Assembly (NCBI GenBank): GCA_002508635.1
Contig: DACO01000022.1
Coordinates: forward strand, 1-34,835
DNA: 34,835 bases
From: Methanolobus sp. UBA118
GTDB taxonomy: Archaea > Halobacteriota > Methanosarcinia > Methanosarcinales > Methanosarcinaceae
Direction: 5' to 3'
In this document: in pieces, positions 22,653-30,612 of the stretch
How positions within the stretch are numbered: position 1 is the first letter of the stretch
How the letters are laid out: each line of letters begins with the position of its first letter
Translations under genes and position numbers: made by a program
The notes under the pieces: model-generated
The model's input: the letters and a program-made list of their open reading frames with translations, nothing else
Database searches by the model: none
Told to the model about the DNA's origin: nothing

Positions 22653-24776
22653 TCAAACCTCCGGGAATTCTATATTCACCCTGTCACCGTCTTTGAGAGG
22701 TGTGGTAAAGCGTGCCTGATGATCGTTAACAAACAGACGTATGCTCTTTCCGACAAACTCTTCACGTCTGATATCTATAAATTCGAAAAGATCAGAAAGT
22801 ATGGGTTCCTTCTCGGATCCGTCTTCCAGGACGATGTTATCCCCGTCGTTGACCCTGTCCGAGGGAAGCACCTTCTTTCCATTGGCCTTAATAGCTCCTT
22901 CAGTCCCTTTGAAGGTAACTTTCTCACTGTTCAGTACGACACTGATATCCTTTCCTTCCTTTGGAATGTCAATGAGGTCAGCATATGTCCAGTGTATGTC
23001 CTTTTTGCTGACATGCAGAACATCTCCATCTTTGATGACAGTATCATCGAAATACTTCGGGGCAACAGCTTCCCCGTTAAGTTCCACGGTATATTCCGCC
23101 CTGTCAAGGACTTTACTTCTCCTGTTAAGTGTGATCTGAAGCTTCTCTTCCGGATCACTGTCAGCAATGGTGTGCAGTACTTCTTTTACAGTTGCAGGTG
23201 CGATGATAAGCTCGGCCCTGTCAGGTATCTCTGTATCGGGTTCTACTCGCTCACCATTTACACGAAGAAGAGGCGTTTGCTTTTCCTTCCTGCCATTGAT
23301 TGTGACATCAACTTCCATTGCTATTCCCTGTCTGGCTGCCAGATCACGTACTGTTATGCTGGCATCCTTCCCGTCAACAGGAGGATTGAATTCAATACGC
23401 GAACCACTGCTGATAGGATCTCCGAGACTTGCTTTATTACCATCAAGTCCGATGCTTGCATGCTCTCCTGTCTCTCCTTCTATGGTCACGAATTCTGAGT
23501 TGACCTTCAGGGTAAGAGCCATACCTGGACGTGGATACATTCTTTTGACACGGGTGGCAACGAGTGCATCCATAACCGTAAGACCATTGAGGTCCATCAG
23601 GTGGACATTCGTACCGTTCACTGAAGCTTCGATAAAATCAATTCCGTCATTGTGTATGGATGTAAGGGCTATTCCCAGAGGAGTGATCATATCAGCACCA
23701 GTTACTTTGCCTGTCCTGTCTTCCAGATCTTCTATCATTTCCGGAAGTCTTGAACCAATTCGCTGCACAGGTATGCCCAGATGTTCAGCGAGTTTTTCTT
23801 TGAGCGTAGCTGTCTGGGATCCACCACCAACCAGTACAACCGCCCTTGGTGGGTTTCCATTGATAGATATTATCTCTTCGGCGATATGTCCGGCAAGCCT
23901 GTCAACCTCATCTTCAATAACAGAAATGATCTCTGAGGTCTGTATCTCGGTGCCCACACCGAAAATATCCTTTATTTCCACCTTATCCTTGCTCACCAGT
24001 TTCTGCTTGATCTCCTCACCTTTCTTAAAATCAAGCAGATAATGCTCACAAATAAAATCAGTGATCTCGTCCCCGGCTTCAGGGACCATGCCATAGCCCA
24101 CGACAGTTCCCTCACTGGTGACTGCAATATCGGATGTACCCGCACCGATATCCACCAGCGCAAGGTTGAGTTTGCGTGTGTCCATGGGGATTGCGATATT
24201 CAGTGCGGCTATGGGTTCCAGTGTGACACTCTCAGCTTCAAGGCCGCACCTGTCAAGCACTGCGAACATACTGGTCACAACGGTTTCAGGCAGGAATGTT
24301 GCAAGCAGTTCCACCGATATGGAACTCCCGGTATGTCCTTCAAGGCTTGATATCTTCTGTCCCTCAAGTTCATAACCCACAACAGAATAGCCCACGCAGT
24401 TGAACCTTTCATCACAATCGATCTCACTGCCTGCTCTTGCAACCGCTTCAAATTCAAGCTCGGAGATCTCCTTTTTGCTGATCTCTCCATAGGGCAGGTC
24501 AATGGACAGTTTCACTTTGGATGTTCTCAGGGCCCTTCCTGCAACTGCCACAGAGGCTCTGGTAAGTTCATGACCGATGGTCTCTTCAAGTTCTTTCTTT
24601 ACCTTCTGTACAACCTCTGCGACCCTGTCAACATCATGGATCTGTCCGTCATGCATACTGCGCTGATTATGCTCGAGTATGCATGCGGCTTTTATTTCCA
24701 GAGGCTCTTCTCCTTCTACAATGAGCCCCACAACGGTCCTGGTTCCGATATCCAGGGCAAAGTGGGTGGTACTCAC
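22653..24776 (-). CDS. FtsA/PilM-like actin-fold ATPase with beta-grasp-like C-terminal repeats
   Basis: The 707-residue protein has an N-terminal actin-superfamily domain: phosphate-1 motif around D9-IGT, an FtsA-type SHS2 subdomain at about 72-190, phosphate-2 D209-IGAGTSD, and adenosine motif GGGS at 317-320. Residues from about 390 to 707 form several short repeats with a VNG...DGD(x)(V/I) pattern, typical of beta-grasp or ubiquitin-like units. FtsA-type proteins with long tails of this kind occur in Firmicutes, I believe. No membrane-binding terminal helix like that of FtsA is evident. The start is GTG 24776, five nt after a cheC stop. Its position inside a che operon suggests a role in assembly or localisation of the taxis machinery (inference). 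Confidence 0.75.
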   Translation of the reverse strand: MSTTHFALDIGTRTVVGLIVEGEEPLEIKAACILEHNQRSMHDGQIHDVDRVAEVVQKVKKELEETIGHELTRASVAVAGRALRTSKVKLSIDLPYGEISKKEISELEFEAVARAGSEIDCDERFNCVGYSVVGYELEGQKISSLEGHTGSSISVELLATFLPETVVTSMFAVLDRCGLEAESVTLEPIAALNIAIPMDTRKLNLALVDIGAGTSDIAVTSEGTVVGYGMVPEAGDEITDFICEHYLLDFKKGEEIKQKLVSKDKVEIKDIFGVGTEIQTSEIISVIEDEVDRLAGHIAEEIISINGNPPRAVVLVGGGSQTATLKEKLAEHLGIPVQRIGSRLPEMIEDLEDRTGKVTGADMITPLGIALTSIHNDGIDFIEASVNGTNVHLMDLNGLTVMDALVATRVKRMYPRPGMALTLKVNSEFVTIEGETGEHASIGLDGNKASLGDPISSGSRIEFNPPVDGKDASITVRDLAARQGIAMEVDVTINGRKEKQTPLLRVNGERVEPDTEIPDRAELIIAPATVKEVLHTIADSDPEEKLQITLNRRSKVLDRAEYTVELNGEAVAPKYFDDTVIKDGDVLHVSKKDIHWTYADLIDIPKEGKDISVVLNSEKVTFKGTEGAIKANGKKVLPSDRVNDGDNIVLEDGSEKEPILSDLFEFIDIRREEFVGKSIRLFVNDHQARFTTPLKDGDRVNIEFPEV

Positions 24777-24781
24777 TCATA

Positions 24782-25396
24782 TCATCCCATCATCTTCTTC
24801 ATCACTGCTGCCATGATCACATCACTGGCCTCAGGTTCGAAAAGCATATTGAATTCGTTTCTGGAATTGGTAGAGGGAATGAAGCATTCTCCTTTGACAA
24901 CTATGAAATCGTCAGCAAGTTCTCCTATTTCTTTTTGTATGAACTCTGAAACTCCTTCCATGTTCACTTCCATGGTCGGATCACCCACTTTCAGGTTGAG
25001 TCCGAGGAATTCGTTGACCACACGCATATAGGAACTACAGAGGCGCACTCCCATTTCTCTCAGCTTGCGCATCTGCATCTCTTCTATTTTGTTTGTGGTA
25101 CCAATCGGTTTTTTCATTAACAGGTCGGAAAATGAAAGCGCGGAGAATTTAGGGAGCAATATAAGTGTACCTCCGGTCACATCACCGGATAGTTGGAGGT
25201 GAATTCCTACTACTGTTTTTTGTTTTCCTTCGGATGCCTTGGAAATAATATCTTCCAGTGAGAGCATTTCCACGCTGGGTATATCGATCTTAACCTCTCT
25301 GTTCACCATCTTGGAAAGAGAAGTTGCCAGATGCCCCATCCCGATATTTCCTGCTTCCTGGAATGCTCCTTTTGCCATTTCGTCCATTTCAGCCAT
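24782..25396 (-). CDS. cheC: CheC-family phosphatase paralogue a (second site lost)
   Basis: This 204-residue CheC paralogue keeps only site one, E14-A-G-N17. Site two reads E114-M-G-V117, so the essential Asn is lost. Its IGMGHLATSLS helix has His in place of the Asn that follows the glycine. It lies directly between cheA and the FtsA-like gene. Its divergence may reflect a partner-binding role more than phosphatase activity. A gagggt ribosome site precedes the ATG at 25396. Confidence 0.88.
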   Translation of the reverse strand: MAEMDEMAKGAFQEAGNIGMGHLATSLSKMVNREVKIDIPSVEMLSLEDIISKASEGKQKTVVGIHLQLSGDVTGGTLILLPKFSALSFSDLLMKKPIGTTNKIEEMQMRKLREMGVRLCSSYMRVVNEFLGLNLKVGDPTMEVNMEGVSEFIQKEIGELADDFIVVKGECFIPSTNSRNEFNMLFEPEASDVIMAAVMKKMMG

Positions 25397-25414
25397 TTTT
25401 TACCCTCATTATAG

Positions 25415-27445
25415 TTATATCAAAGTTGCAATATCAAGGATCAGTGCAACACTTCCATCTCCCAGGATGGTTGCCCCTGCAAATCCTTTTGTGTTTTTCA
25501 AAAGCTTGTTGTCAAGTGTTTTGATAATTACTTCCTGCTGTCCGAGAAGCTGGTCAACTACAAATCCGATGTTTTGACCCATTCTCTCAACGACAACAAC
25601 AATAAGATTCTCCTTCTCTTCTGTCTCATAAGGGGAATCAAGAACATCATGGAGTCTTAAAAGGGGAAGAACTTCCCCGCGCAGCATAATAACCTCTTTT
25701 CCTTCTATGGTTTTGATCTCGCTTGCTTTGATACCCACATCCCTGACCACATTGGCCAGCGGGATTGCATAGGTCTCTTTTGCAACCTTGACCATGAGGG
25801 ACTGGATAATAGCTACGGTGAGCGGAAGCTGCAGTTTTATGGAACTTCCCTGCCCCTGTACGGAGCTGACCTTCACACTGCCTCCGAGTGCTTCTATTTT
25901 GGTCTTGACAGCATCCATCCCGACTCCTCTTCCAGAGACATCAGTGATCACCTTTGCACCGCTGAATCCGGGATAGAATATCAGGTTAAGTGCCTCTGTG
26001 TCCGAGAGCTTGTCAACCTCCTCGCGGCTCAGTATGCCTTTCTTAACAGCAACGTCCCTGAGGTGTTCCGGGTCCATACCCTTACCGTCATCCTCTACTT
26101 CTATGAGGACACTGTTACGCTGCCTTGATGCGGAAAGGCCGACAAATCCTGCTTCGGGTTTCCCTGCTTTTGTACGTTCTTCTGAAGGTTCTATGCCATG
26201 GTCCACTGCATTTCTAAGAAGGTGGACCAGCGGATCGCCGATCTCATCGAGTACCGTTCTGTCAAGTTCGATTTCTTTACCTTCGATAACAAGGTTGATC
26301 TGTTTACCTTCTGATTTTGCAAGGTCCCTGACCATCCTCGGGAACCTGCTGAATATCTGGTCGATGGGTACCATCCTGGATTCCATGACCTCTGTCTGGA
26401 TCTCGTTTGTAAGCCGGTCAAGATTGGCCAGCGATTCATCCAGGTGTTTTGCATTAAGGTCGGATGCAAGCTGGTTGAGCCTGATCTTGTTTATGATAAG
26501 CTCACCCACCAGGTTCATCAGGTTGTCCAGGCGTTCGATGTTCACCCTGACACTCTGTATGCTCTTTACAGTATCCGGCCTCTTGACAGCAGAAGTACTC
26601 TCTCCGGCTGAACTGCTTGCCTTTTTCTCTTCGGAACTTTCCTCTTTTTCTCCGCTGTCACAGATATACAGGGGTGTGATCTCAATATCCTTTACTTCAG
26701 AGATTTTTCCGATGGCTTCTTCAATGGTCTCATCGCTTTCTTTTGTTGAATAGATGATTGTGAAATCCCTGTCAAACTTTTCATCTTCCAGGTCTGTTTC
26801 AGAGGGAATGCATTTGATGATCTGTCCCAGCTTTGAGATATTTATGAGGACCAGTGTTGATCTTGCGGATTTCAATACACAGGACTCGTCGAGGACTACC
26901 TTCAGCGAAGATATATTGTAACCATCCTCCTTTGCACTTTCAATAGATTCCTTTTCCTCATTCGAAAGATCGATCTCAGGCAGAACCATTTCCTCATCTG
27001 ATGAATCAGGTTCTATCTGGCTGGCTGCAAGGTCTTCTGCAGCATCTGTTATGCTCTCTGCAGCGCAGATCGTACCGTCCATGGCCTGCGCAAGTGTGGC
27101 CTGAAGGTGGGATATGTTTACCTCTTCATCGCTGTCCACATTATCTACAAGGGCTTCAAGGGTGTCGAGACATTCAAACAGGATATCGATGAGTGAATCG
27201 TTGACAGCGACCTGGCATTTACGGATCATGTCCATGAGGTTCTCCATCTCATGGGTCAGCTCGGCAATTGTTCCAAAGCCCATGGTAGCCGACATACCCT
27301 TGAGGGTATGTGCTGAGCGGAACATGGTATTGATGAATTCCATTTCCTTTGGGTTTTGTTCAAGCCCCAGAAGAGATTCATTTAGCTGCTGCAGATGTTC
27401 TTCGGACTCAGCTTTAAAGATATCTTTGTATTCTGACATGTCCAT
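25415..27445 (-). CDS. cheA: Chemotaxis histidine kinase CheA
   Basis: CheA takes receptor signals and phosphorylates CheY and CheB. The 676 residues show all five domains: HPt (1-105) with phospho-acceptor H46 in RSAHTLKG; P2 response-regulator binding (about 165-262); an acidic Ser-rich linker; P3 dimerisation (about 297-365) with NLVGELI; P4 HATPase with HLLRNAVDHGIEP and DDGKGMD; and a CheW-like P5 ending LALILDIATLI. Nothing is truncated. It lies 62 nt after cheB and 18 nt before cheC paralogue a. Confidence 0.96.
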   Translation of the reverse strand: MDMSEYKDIFKAESEEHLQQLNESLLGLEQNPKEMEFINTMFRSAHTLKGMSATMGFGTIAELTHEMENLMDMIRKCQVAVNDSLIDILFECLDTLEALVDNVDSDEEVNISHLQATLAQAMDGTICAAESITDAAEDLAASQIEPDSSDEEMVLPEIDLSNEEKESIESAKEDGYNISSLKVVLDESCVLKSARSTLVLINISKLGQIIKCIPSETDLEDEKFDRDFTIIYSTKESDETIEEAIGKISEVKDIEITPLYICDSGEKEESSEEKKASSSAGESTSAVKRPDTVKSIQSVRVNIERLDNLMNLVGELIINKIRLNQLASDLNAKHLDESLANLDRLTNEIQTEVMESRMVPIDQIFSRFPRMVRDLAKSEGKQINLVIEGKEIELDRTVLDEIGDPLVHLLRNAVDHGIEPSEERTKAGKPEAGFVGLSASRQRNSVLIEVEDDGKGMDPEHLRDVAVKKGILSREEVDKLSDTEALNLIFYPGFSGAKVITDVSGRGVGMDAVKTKIEALGGSVKVSSVQGQGSSIKLQLPLTVAIIQSLMVKVAKETYAIPLANVVRDVGIKASEIKTIEGKEVIMLRGEVLPLLRLHDVLDSPYETEEKENLIVVVVERMGQNIGFVVDQLLGQQEVIIKTLDNKLLKNTKGFAGATILGDGSVALILDIATLI

Positions 27446-27451
27446 GTCAAA

Positions 27452-27493
27452 TCACGCCCTTATCAATTCGATCACTGTTTCAAAATCTAACAT
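27452..27493 (-). other. Possible 13-codon micro-ORF between cheB and cheA
   Basis: On the minus strand an ATG preceded by gggtgattgga opens a 13-residue frame, MLDFETVIELIRA, that ends seven nt before the cheA start. The good ribosome site suggests it may be translated, acting as a coupling leader to load ribosomes for cheA. It could equally be chance. Confidence 0.3.
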
Positions 27494-27507
27494 TTCCAAT
27501 CACCCGA

Positions 27508-28605
27508 TTATTTAAGCATCATTACGATCTCATCCGATATTTTCTCAAGAGCCACAACACTATCCGAGAGACCACGCTGAACAGTAACTTTTGGCATTCC
27601 GTAAACCACGCAGGATTTCTCATCCTCAGTGATCACTCTCCCTCCGGCCTTCTTTATCTCTTCCGCACCATCTGCTCCGTCGGCTCCCATTCCTGTAAGA
27701 ATGACAGACAGTATGTTCTGTCCGTATATCGGTACCAGTGATTTGAAAAGAATATTCGCACAGGGTCTGACCCCCTGTTCACGGGGTTTTTGATTCAGGG
27801 AGATTACTTCCCTGTCCCTTCCATCGATGTTTTTCCGGACTATCTCCATATGGAAATTGCCGGGTGCCAGGTAAACAACCCCGTTCCTGACTGTTTCCCC
27901 GTCCTTTGCTTCGCATACTTTGAGTTTTGATTGCGTATCAAGCCTCTGTGCCAGTGAAGCCGTAAATCCGGCTGGCATATGCTGAACTATAACAACAGGT
28001 ACGTTTAGATTGCCGGGCAGCTTTGGTATGACCTGCTCGAGTGCACGGGGTCCACCGGTAGAAGAGGCTATGGCAAGTATCTTCTGCCTGGATAAAGGTT
28101 TCCTTTTAACACTTTCCAGGTTGTTCAAAGGCTTTTTCTCCCTTTTTTTGCCAATGTCCTCCCTGGACTTATTAACCTGCTCTTCCATGAACTCCAGTTT
28201 TTTAAGATCCACCTTTGCTGCCATCTTCACTTTCTGGCGGATATTTTTGGCTATGTCTGAGATGTTCAGGCTGATATTCCCGGAAGGTTTCTGGATAAAG
28301 TCAACTGCTCCGTATTCAAAAGCGCTCAATGTTCTTTCTGCAGACTTTTCATCGACGGCTGTGAGCATCACCACAGGTGTGGGACATTCACTCATAATAT
28401 ATCCGAGTGCATGCAAACCGTCAAGTTCCGGCATTTCGACGTCAAGGGTAACAACATCAGGTCTGAATCTCTCGACCTTCTGGACGGCATCAAGTCCGTT
28501 CCTGGCTGTTGCTATTACTTTTAATTCCTCGTCTTCTGAGAGGATATCCGAGATAACCTTGCGCATCAGTGCCGAATCATCGACTACAAGAACATTTATA
28601 GTCAT
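27508..28605 (-). CDS. cheB: Chemotaxis methylesterase CheB
   Basis: CheB removes receptor methyl groups and deamidates glutamines when phosphorylated. The N-terminal receiver has D9/D10 and the phospho-acceptor D55 (LDVEMP). A charged linker follows at about 130-173. The esterase domain has S182 (ASSTGGP), H209 (VQHMP) and D309 (GMGADG), the full catalytic triad. Length, 365 residues, is normal. It begins immediately after the cheY stop. Confidence 0.97.
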   Translation of the reverse strand: MTINVLVVDDSALMRKVISDILSEDEELKVIATARNGLDAVQKVERFRPDVVTLDVEMPELDGLHALGYIMSECPTPVVMLTAVDEKSAERTLSAFEYGAVDFIQKPSGNISLNISDIAKNIRQKVKMAAKVDLKKLEFMEEQVNKSREDIGKKREKKPLNNLESVKRKPLSRQKILAIASSTGGPRALEQVIPKLPGNLNVPVVIVQHMPAGFTASLAQRLDTQSKLKVCEAKDGETVRNGVVYLAPGNFHMEIVRKNIDGRDREVISLNQKPREQGVRPCANILFKSLVPIYGQNILSVILTGMGADGADGAEEIKKAGGRVITEDEKSCVVYGMPKVTVQRGLSDSVVALEKISDEIVMMLK

Positions 28606-28962
28606 TTACATTACTTTCCCGATTACTTCAAGCACCTTGGCAGCATCAAACGGTTTAACTATGAAATCCTGAGCTCCGCATTTGAGGGCGTCTGTAACTA
28701 CAGACTGCTGTCCTATGGATGAGCACATAACGACCTTTGCATCAGGATCCATTTCCATTATCTTCTTGAGTGCATCTATGCCTTCCATATTGGGCATGAC
28801 TATGTCCATGAAAACGAGTTCGGGTTTTGCTTCCGGATATTTCTGAACAGCATCTAATCCATCAACACATTCTGCTACGACTTCATGGCCGTTTTTTGTC
28901 AGGATGTCCTTGATGACCATACGCATAAAAGCGGCATCGTCCACGATCATTACTTTTGACAT
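28606..28962 (-). CDS. cheY: Chemotaxis response regulator CheY
   Basis: This single receiver domain of 118 residues has the acidic pair D8/D9, the phospho-acceptor D53 (MDIVMP) and K103 (IVKPF). In archaea phosphorylated CheY acts on the archaellum motor through the adaptor CheF, not on FliM; no cheF is in the window. gggag lies ten nt before the ATG. It is the first gene of the chemotaxis operon. Confidence 0.95.
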   Translation of the reverse strand: MSKVMIVDDAAFMRMVIKDILTKNGHEVVAECVDGLDAVQKYPEAKPELVFMDIVMPNMEGIDALKKIMEMDPDAKVVMCSSIGQQSVVTDALKCGAQDFIVKPFDAAKVLEVIGKVM

Positions 28963-29300
28963 TTTACTTGTATCTCCCTTGATCTATTTGTGTTCGTAAC
29001 AAATGCACAATAAGTGATTGTCATGTGGTTTTCTATTCCCACGTAATTATATAGATGATAATATAATATATTAATTTATTGTTTACAGTAATACTGATAT
29101 AACATACTCCTGCAATGTCCGAACAGAAGTGGATAAAATATTCAAGTTCATCTCTTTTGTCTGTGCAAGCAATGTTTATGCTAAACTACACAGTATATAT
29201 AATTAAATATACTATGCTAATAATTTAATTAGATATATAAATATAAAAATCTTATCATTCAATATCTCAGGAAAACATATCCTTATGCCTCTTGTATCTT
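28963..29300. promoter_or_regulatory. Intergenic region with che promoter and repeats
   Basis: This 338-nt AT-rich region holds no gene. A TATA-like element for the minus strand lies at 29044-29054, about 87 nt before the cheY ATG, which gives a leader near 60 nt. Further out, tatgctaa repeats at 29177-29184 and 29213-29220, flanking an inverted repeat agtatat/atatact at 29192-29198 and 29207-29213. T-rich stretches on the minus strand near 29230-29290 could end the Gate-domain gene. Confidence 0.5.
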
Positions 29301-30236
29301 TTATATGACAAAGAGAAGGATTAACAGCACACAGAATCTGACAAGGATGCTCAGACTTGTGGAGAAGGCAACTATACGCAGTCCGATACGTGGTCCGAAA
29401 ATTGAAATATAACGTGGCAGCAGGCTTCTGAAACTGAAAAGGGGTAGCATGAACATACTCCCGAGCATGAGAACTATCATTGCCTGGTGGTAGGATATAC
29501 TGTTGCTGCTGATCATGGGTCCGAGTAAGGATATCCCCAGAATAGGGCTTGCCACGTAGCTGGTGAGGGGAACTATGCTTTCAGCGGGGACTCCGAAAAC
29601 CTCGGCAACAGGGAGTACATTGAAAGCTTCAAAGGCACCGATATCCCTGAGATAGAATACAAGTGTTGTCATTCCAAGATATATCACTACGATCTTGATG
29701 AAGAGTTTCCGGTTACGCTCCAGGGAGCCTTTTACTGCTTCTTTTAAAGTTACTTTCTTTTCGGTGATCTTTTCCTCGAAGATGCAGTGATTCTTTGTCA
29801 GGAAGAGTTTACTGAGGATTACAACGGTACTTATCTTCACGATGGCGGTAATGATAAAAACCATTACATAGAATCCGCCTACGACTGCACCCAGCGCCGG
29901 GAGTACAATGGGTATCTGGTAGGTGATTATTCCCCTGATGTATGCAGGTGTGCTGTTGAGCAGTGCACAGATCATGGTCTCCCTCTCATTGATACACTCT
30001 CCGTCCCTGAAATTGACCACCATACTGTTAGCTGCGACAGTGGATCCCATTGCCACGATGAATGCGGATGCACATGTATCCGGCAGGTTCGTATACTTGA
30101 AGAGTGGACTTGCAAAGCGGGAAAGTTTCTGCATAAGCCCCAGCTCGATCAGGATACCGGTACCGAATAACCCGGCAAATATCATTATGAGTACGGGAAT
30201 TGCAAAGTCAAGTACATCGATCAGGATCGAGAACAT
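29301..30236 (-). CDS. Gate-domain (nucleoside-recognition) membrane protein
   Basis: The 311-residue membrane protein has about eight hydrophobic helices and two related halves. The first holds the Gate-type helix pair (ILIELGLMQKLSRFASPLF, then AMGSTVAANSMV). This family, also called nucleoside recognition, includes spore maturation SpmA/B-like and transporter proteins; the substrates are mostly unknown. A conserved NSTPAYIRGI loop and a matching SPILGISLLGP in the second half support the repeat. It is monocistronic and divergent from the Trm112-pyrG unit. No Shine-Dalgarno is visible, so the mRNA may be leaderless. Confidence 0.75.
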   Translation of the reverse strand: MFSILIDVLDFAIPVLIMIFAGLFGTGILIELGLMQKLSRFASPLFKYTNLPDTCASAFIVAMGSTVAANSMVVNFRDGECINERETMICALLNSTPAYIRGIITYQIPIVLPALGAVVGGFYVMVFIITAIVKISTVVILSKLFLTKNHCIFEEKITEKKVTLKEAVKGSLERNRKLFIKIVVIYLGMTTLVFYLRDIGAFEAFNVLPVAEVFGVPAESIVPLTSYVASPILGISLLGPMISSNSISYHQAMIVLMLGSMFMLPLFSFRSLLPRYISIFGPRIGLRIVAFSTSLSILVRFCVLLILLFVI

Positions 30237-30279
30237 AGCTTATCTTTACAGGTCAGCACCTAAATTAAGCTTATCTTTA
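30237..30279 (-). promoter_or_regulatory. Promoter of the Gate-domain gene with 12-nt direct repeat
   Basis: The sequence agcttatcttta occurs at 30237-30248 and 30268-30279, 31 nt apart (about three helical turns). The repeats lie either side of a TATA-like taaatta at 30261-30267, which is centred about 28 nt before the ATG. The first copy overlaps the predicted transcription start. Confidence 0.5.
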
Positions 30280-30372
30280 GAAATCGATAACAATCATTGA
30301 TTCTCTGAGCCTGTTTATCAACACGAAATCATCTCCTGTACCAATTGATTACGATATTAATTATAAGCAAAA

Positions 30373-30382
30373 ACTTATATCC
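30373..30382 (+). promoter_or_regulatory. TATA box of the Trm112-pyrG operon
   Basis: acttatatcc lies about 35 nt before the ATG at 30412. This predicts a leader of roughly ten nt that contains gtgatc at 30403-30408. Confidence 0.45.
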
Positions 30383-30411
30383 GGGTAATCTATTGATAGA
30401 TTGTGATCACA

Positions 30412-30594
30412 ATGAAAAAGGACCTGATGGAAATTCTTGCATGCCCCATCTGTAAAGGTGATCTTGTTCTGAACGTTGAGAAGGAAGACGAAAATGAGGT
30501 CATTTCCGGAACCCTTTACTGTTCCGTTTGTAATGAATACTATCCTATAGAGGAAGGCATCCCCAACATGCTCCCGCCTGACCTCAGGGAATGA
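30412..30594 (+). CDS. Trm112-like zinc-binding methyltransferase activator
   Basis: This 60-residue protein has the Trm112/UPF0434 signature, LACPxCKGDL near the start and CxVCxxxYPIxxGIPxMLP at the end, with C11/C14 and C37/C40 as zinc ligands. In eukaryotes and archaea Trm112 stabilises and activates tRNA, rRNA and release-factor methyltransferases. The GTG at 30403 is rejected in favour of ATG 30412, because family members begin MKK(D/E)LM and gtgatc is the ribosome site. It heads a unit with the next two genes, 18 and 22 nt apart. Confidence 0.88.
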   Translation: MKKDLMEILACPICKGDLVLNVEKEDENEVISGTLYCSVCNEYYPIEEGIPNMLPPDLRE

Positions 30595-30612
30595 AAAAGC
30601 GAGGACATCTAA

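Noticed and set aside
23167..24042. Plus-strand open frame of 291 codons
   Set aside because: It lies wholly antisense to the FtsA-like gene, has biased Ser/Pro/Ile composition and no domain; it is a shadow of the real frame.
25998..26753. Plus-strand open frame of 251 codons
   Set aside because: Antisense to cheA, with Ser/Leu-rich composition and no motif; a shadow frame.
28010..28672. Plus-strand open frame of 220 codons
   Set aside because: Antisense to cheB and the end of cheY, low-complexity Ser/Leu, no ribosome site.
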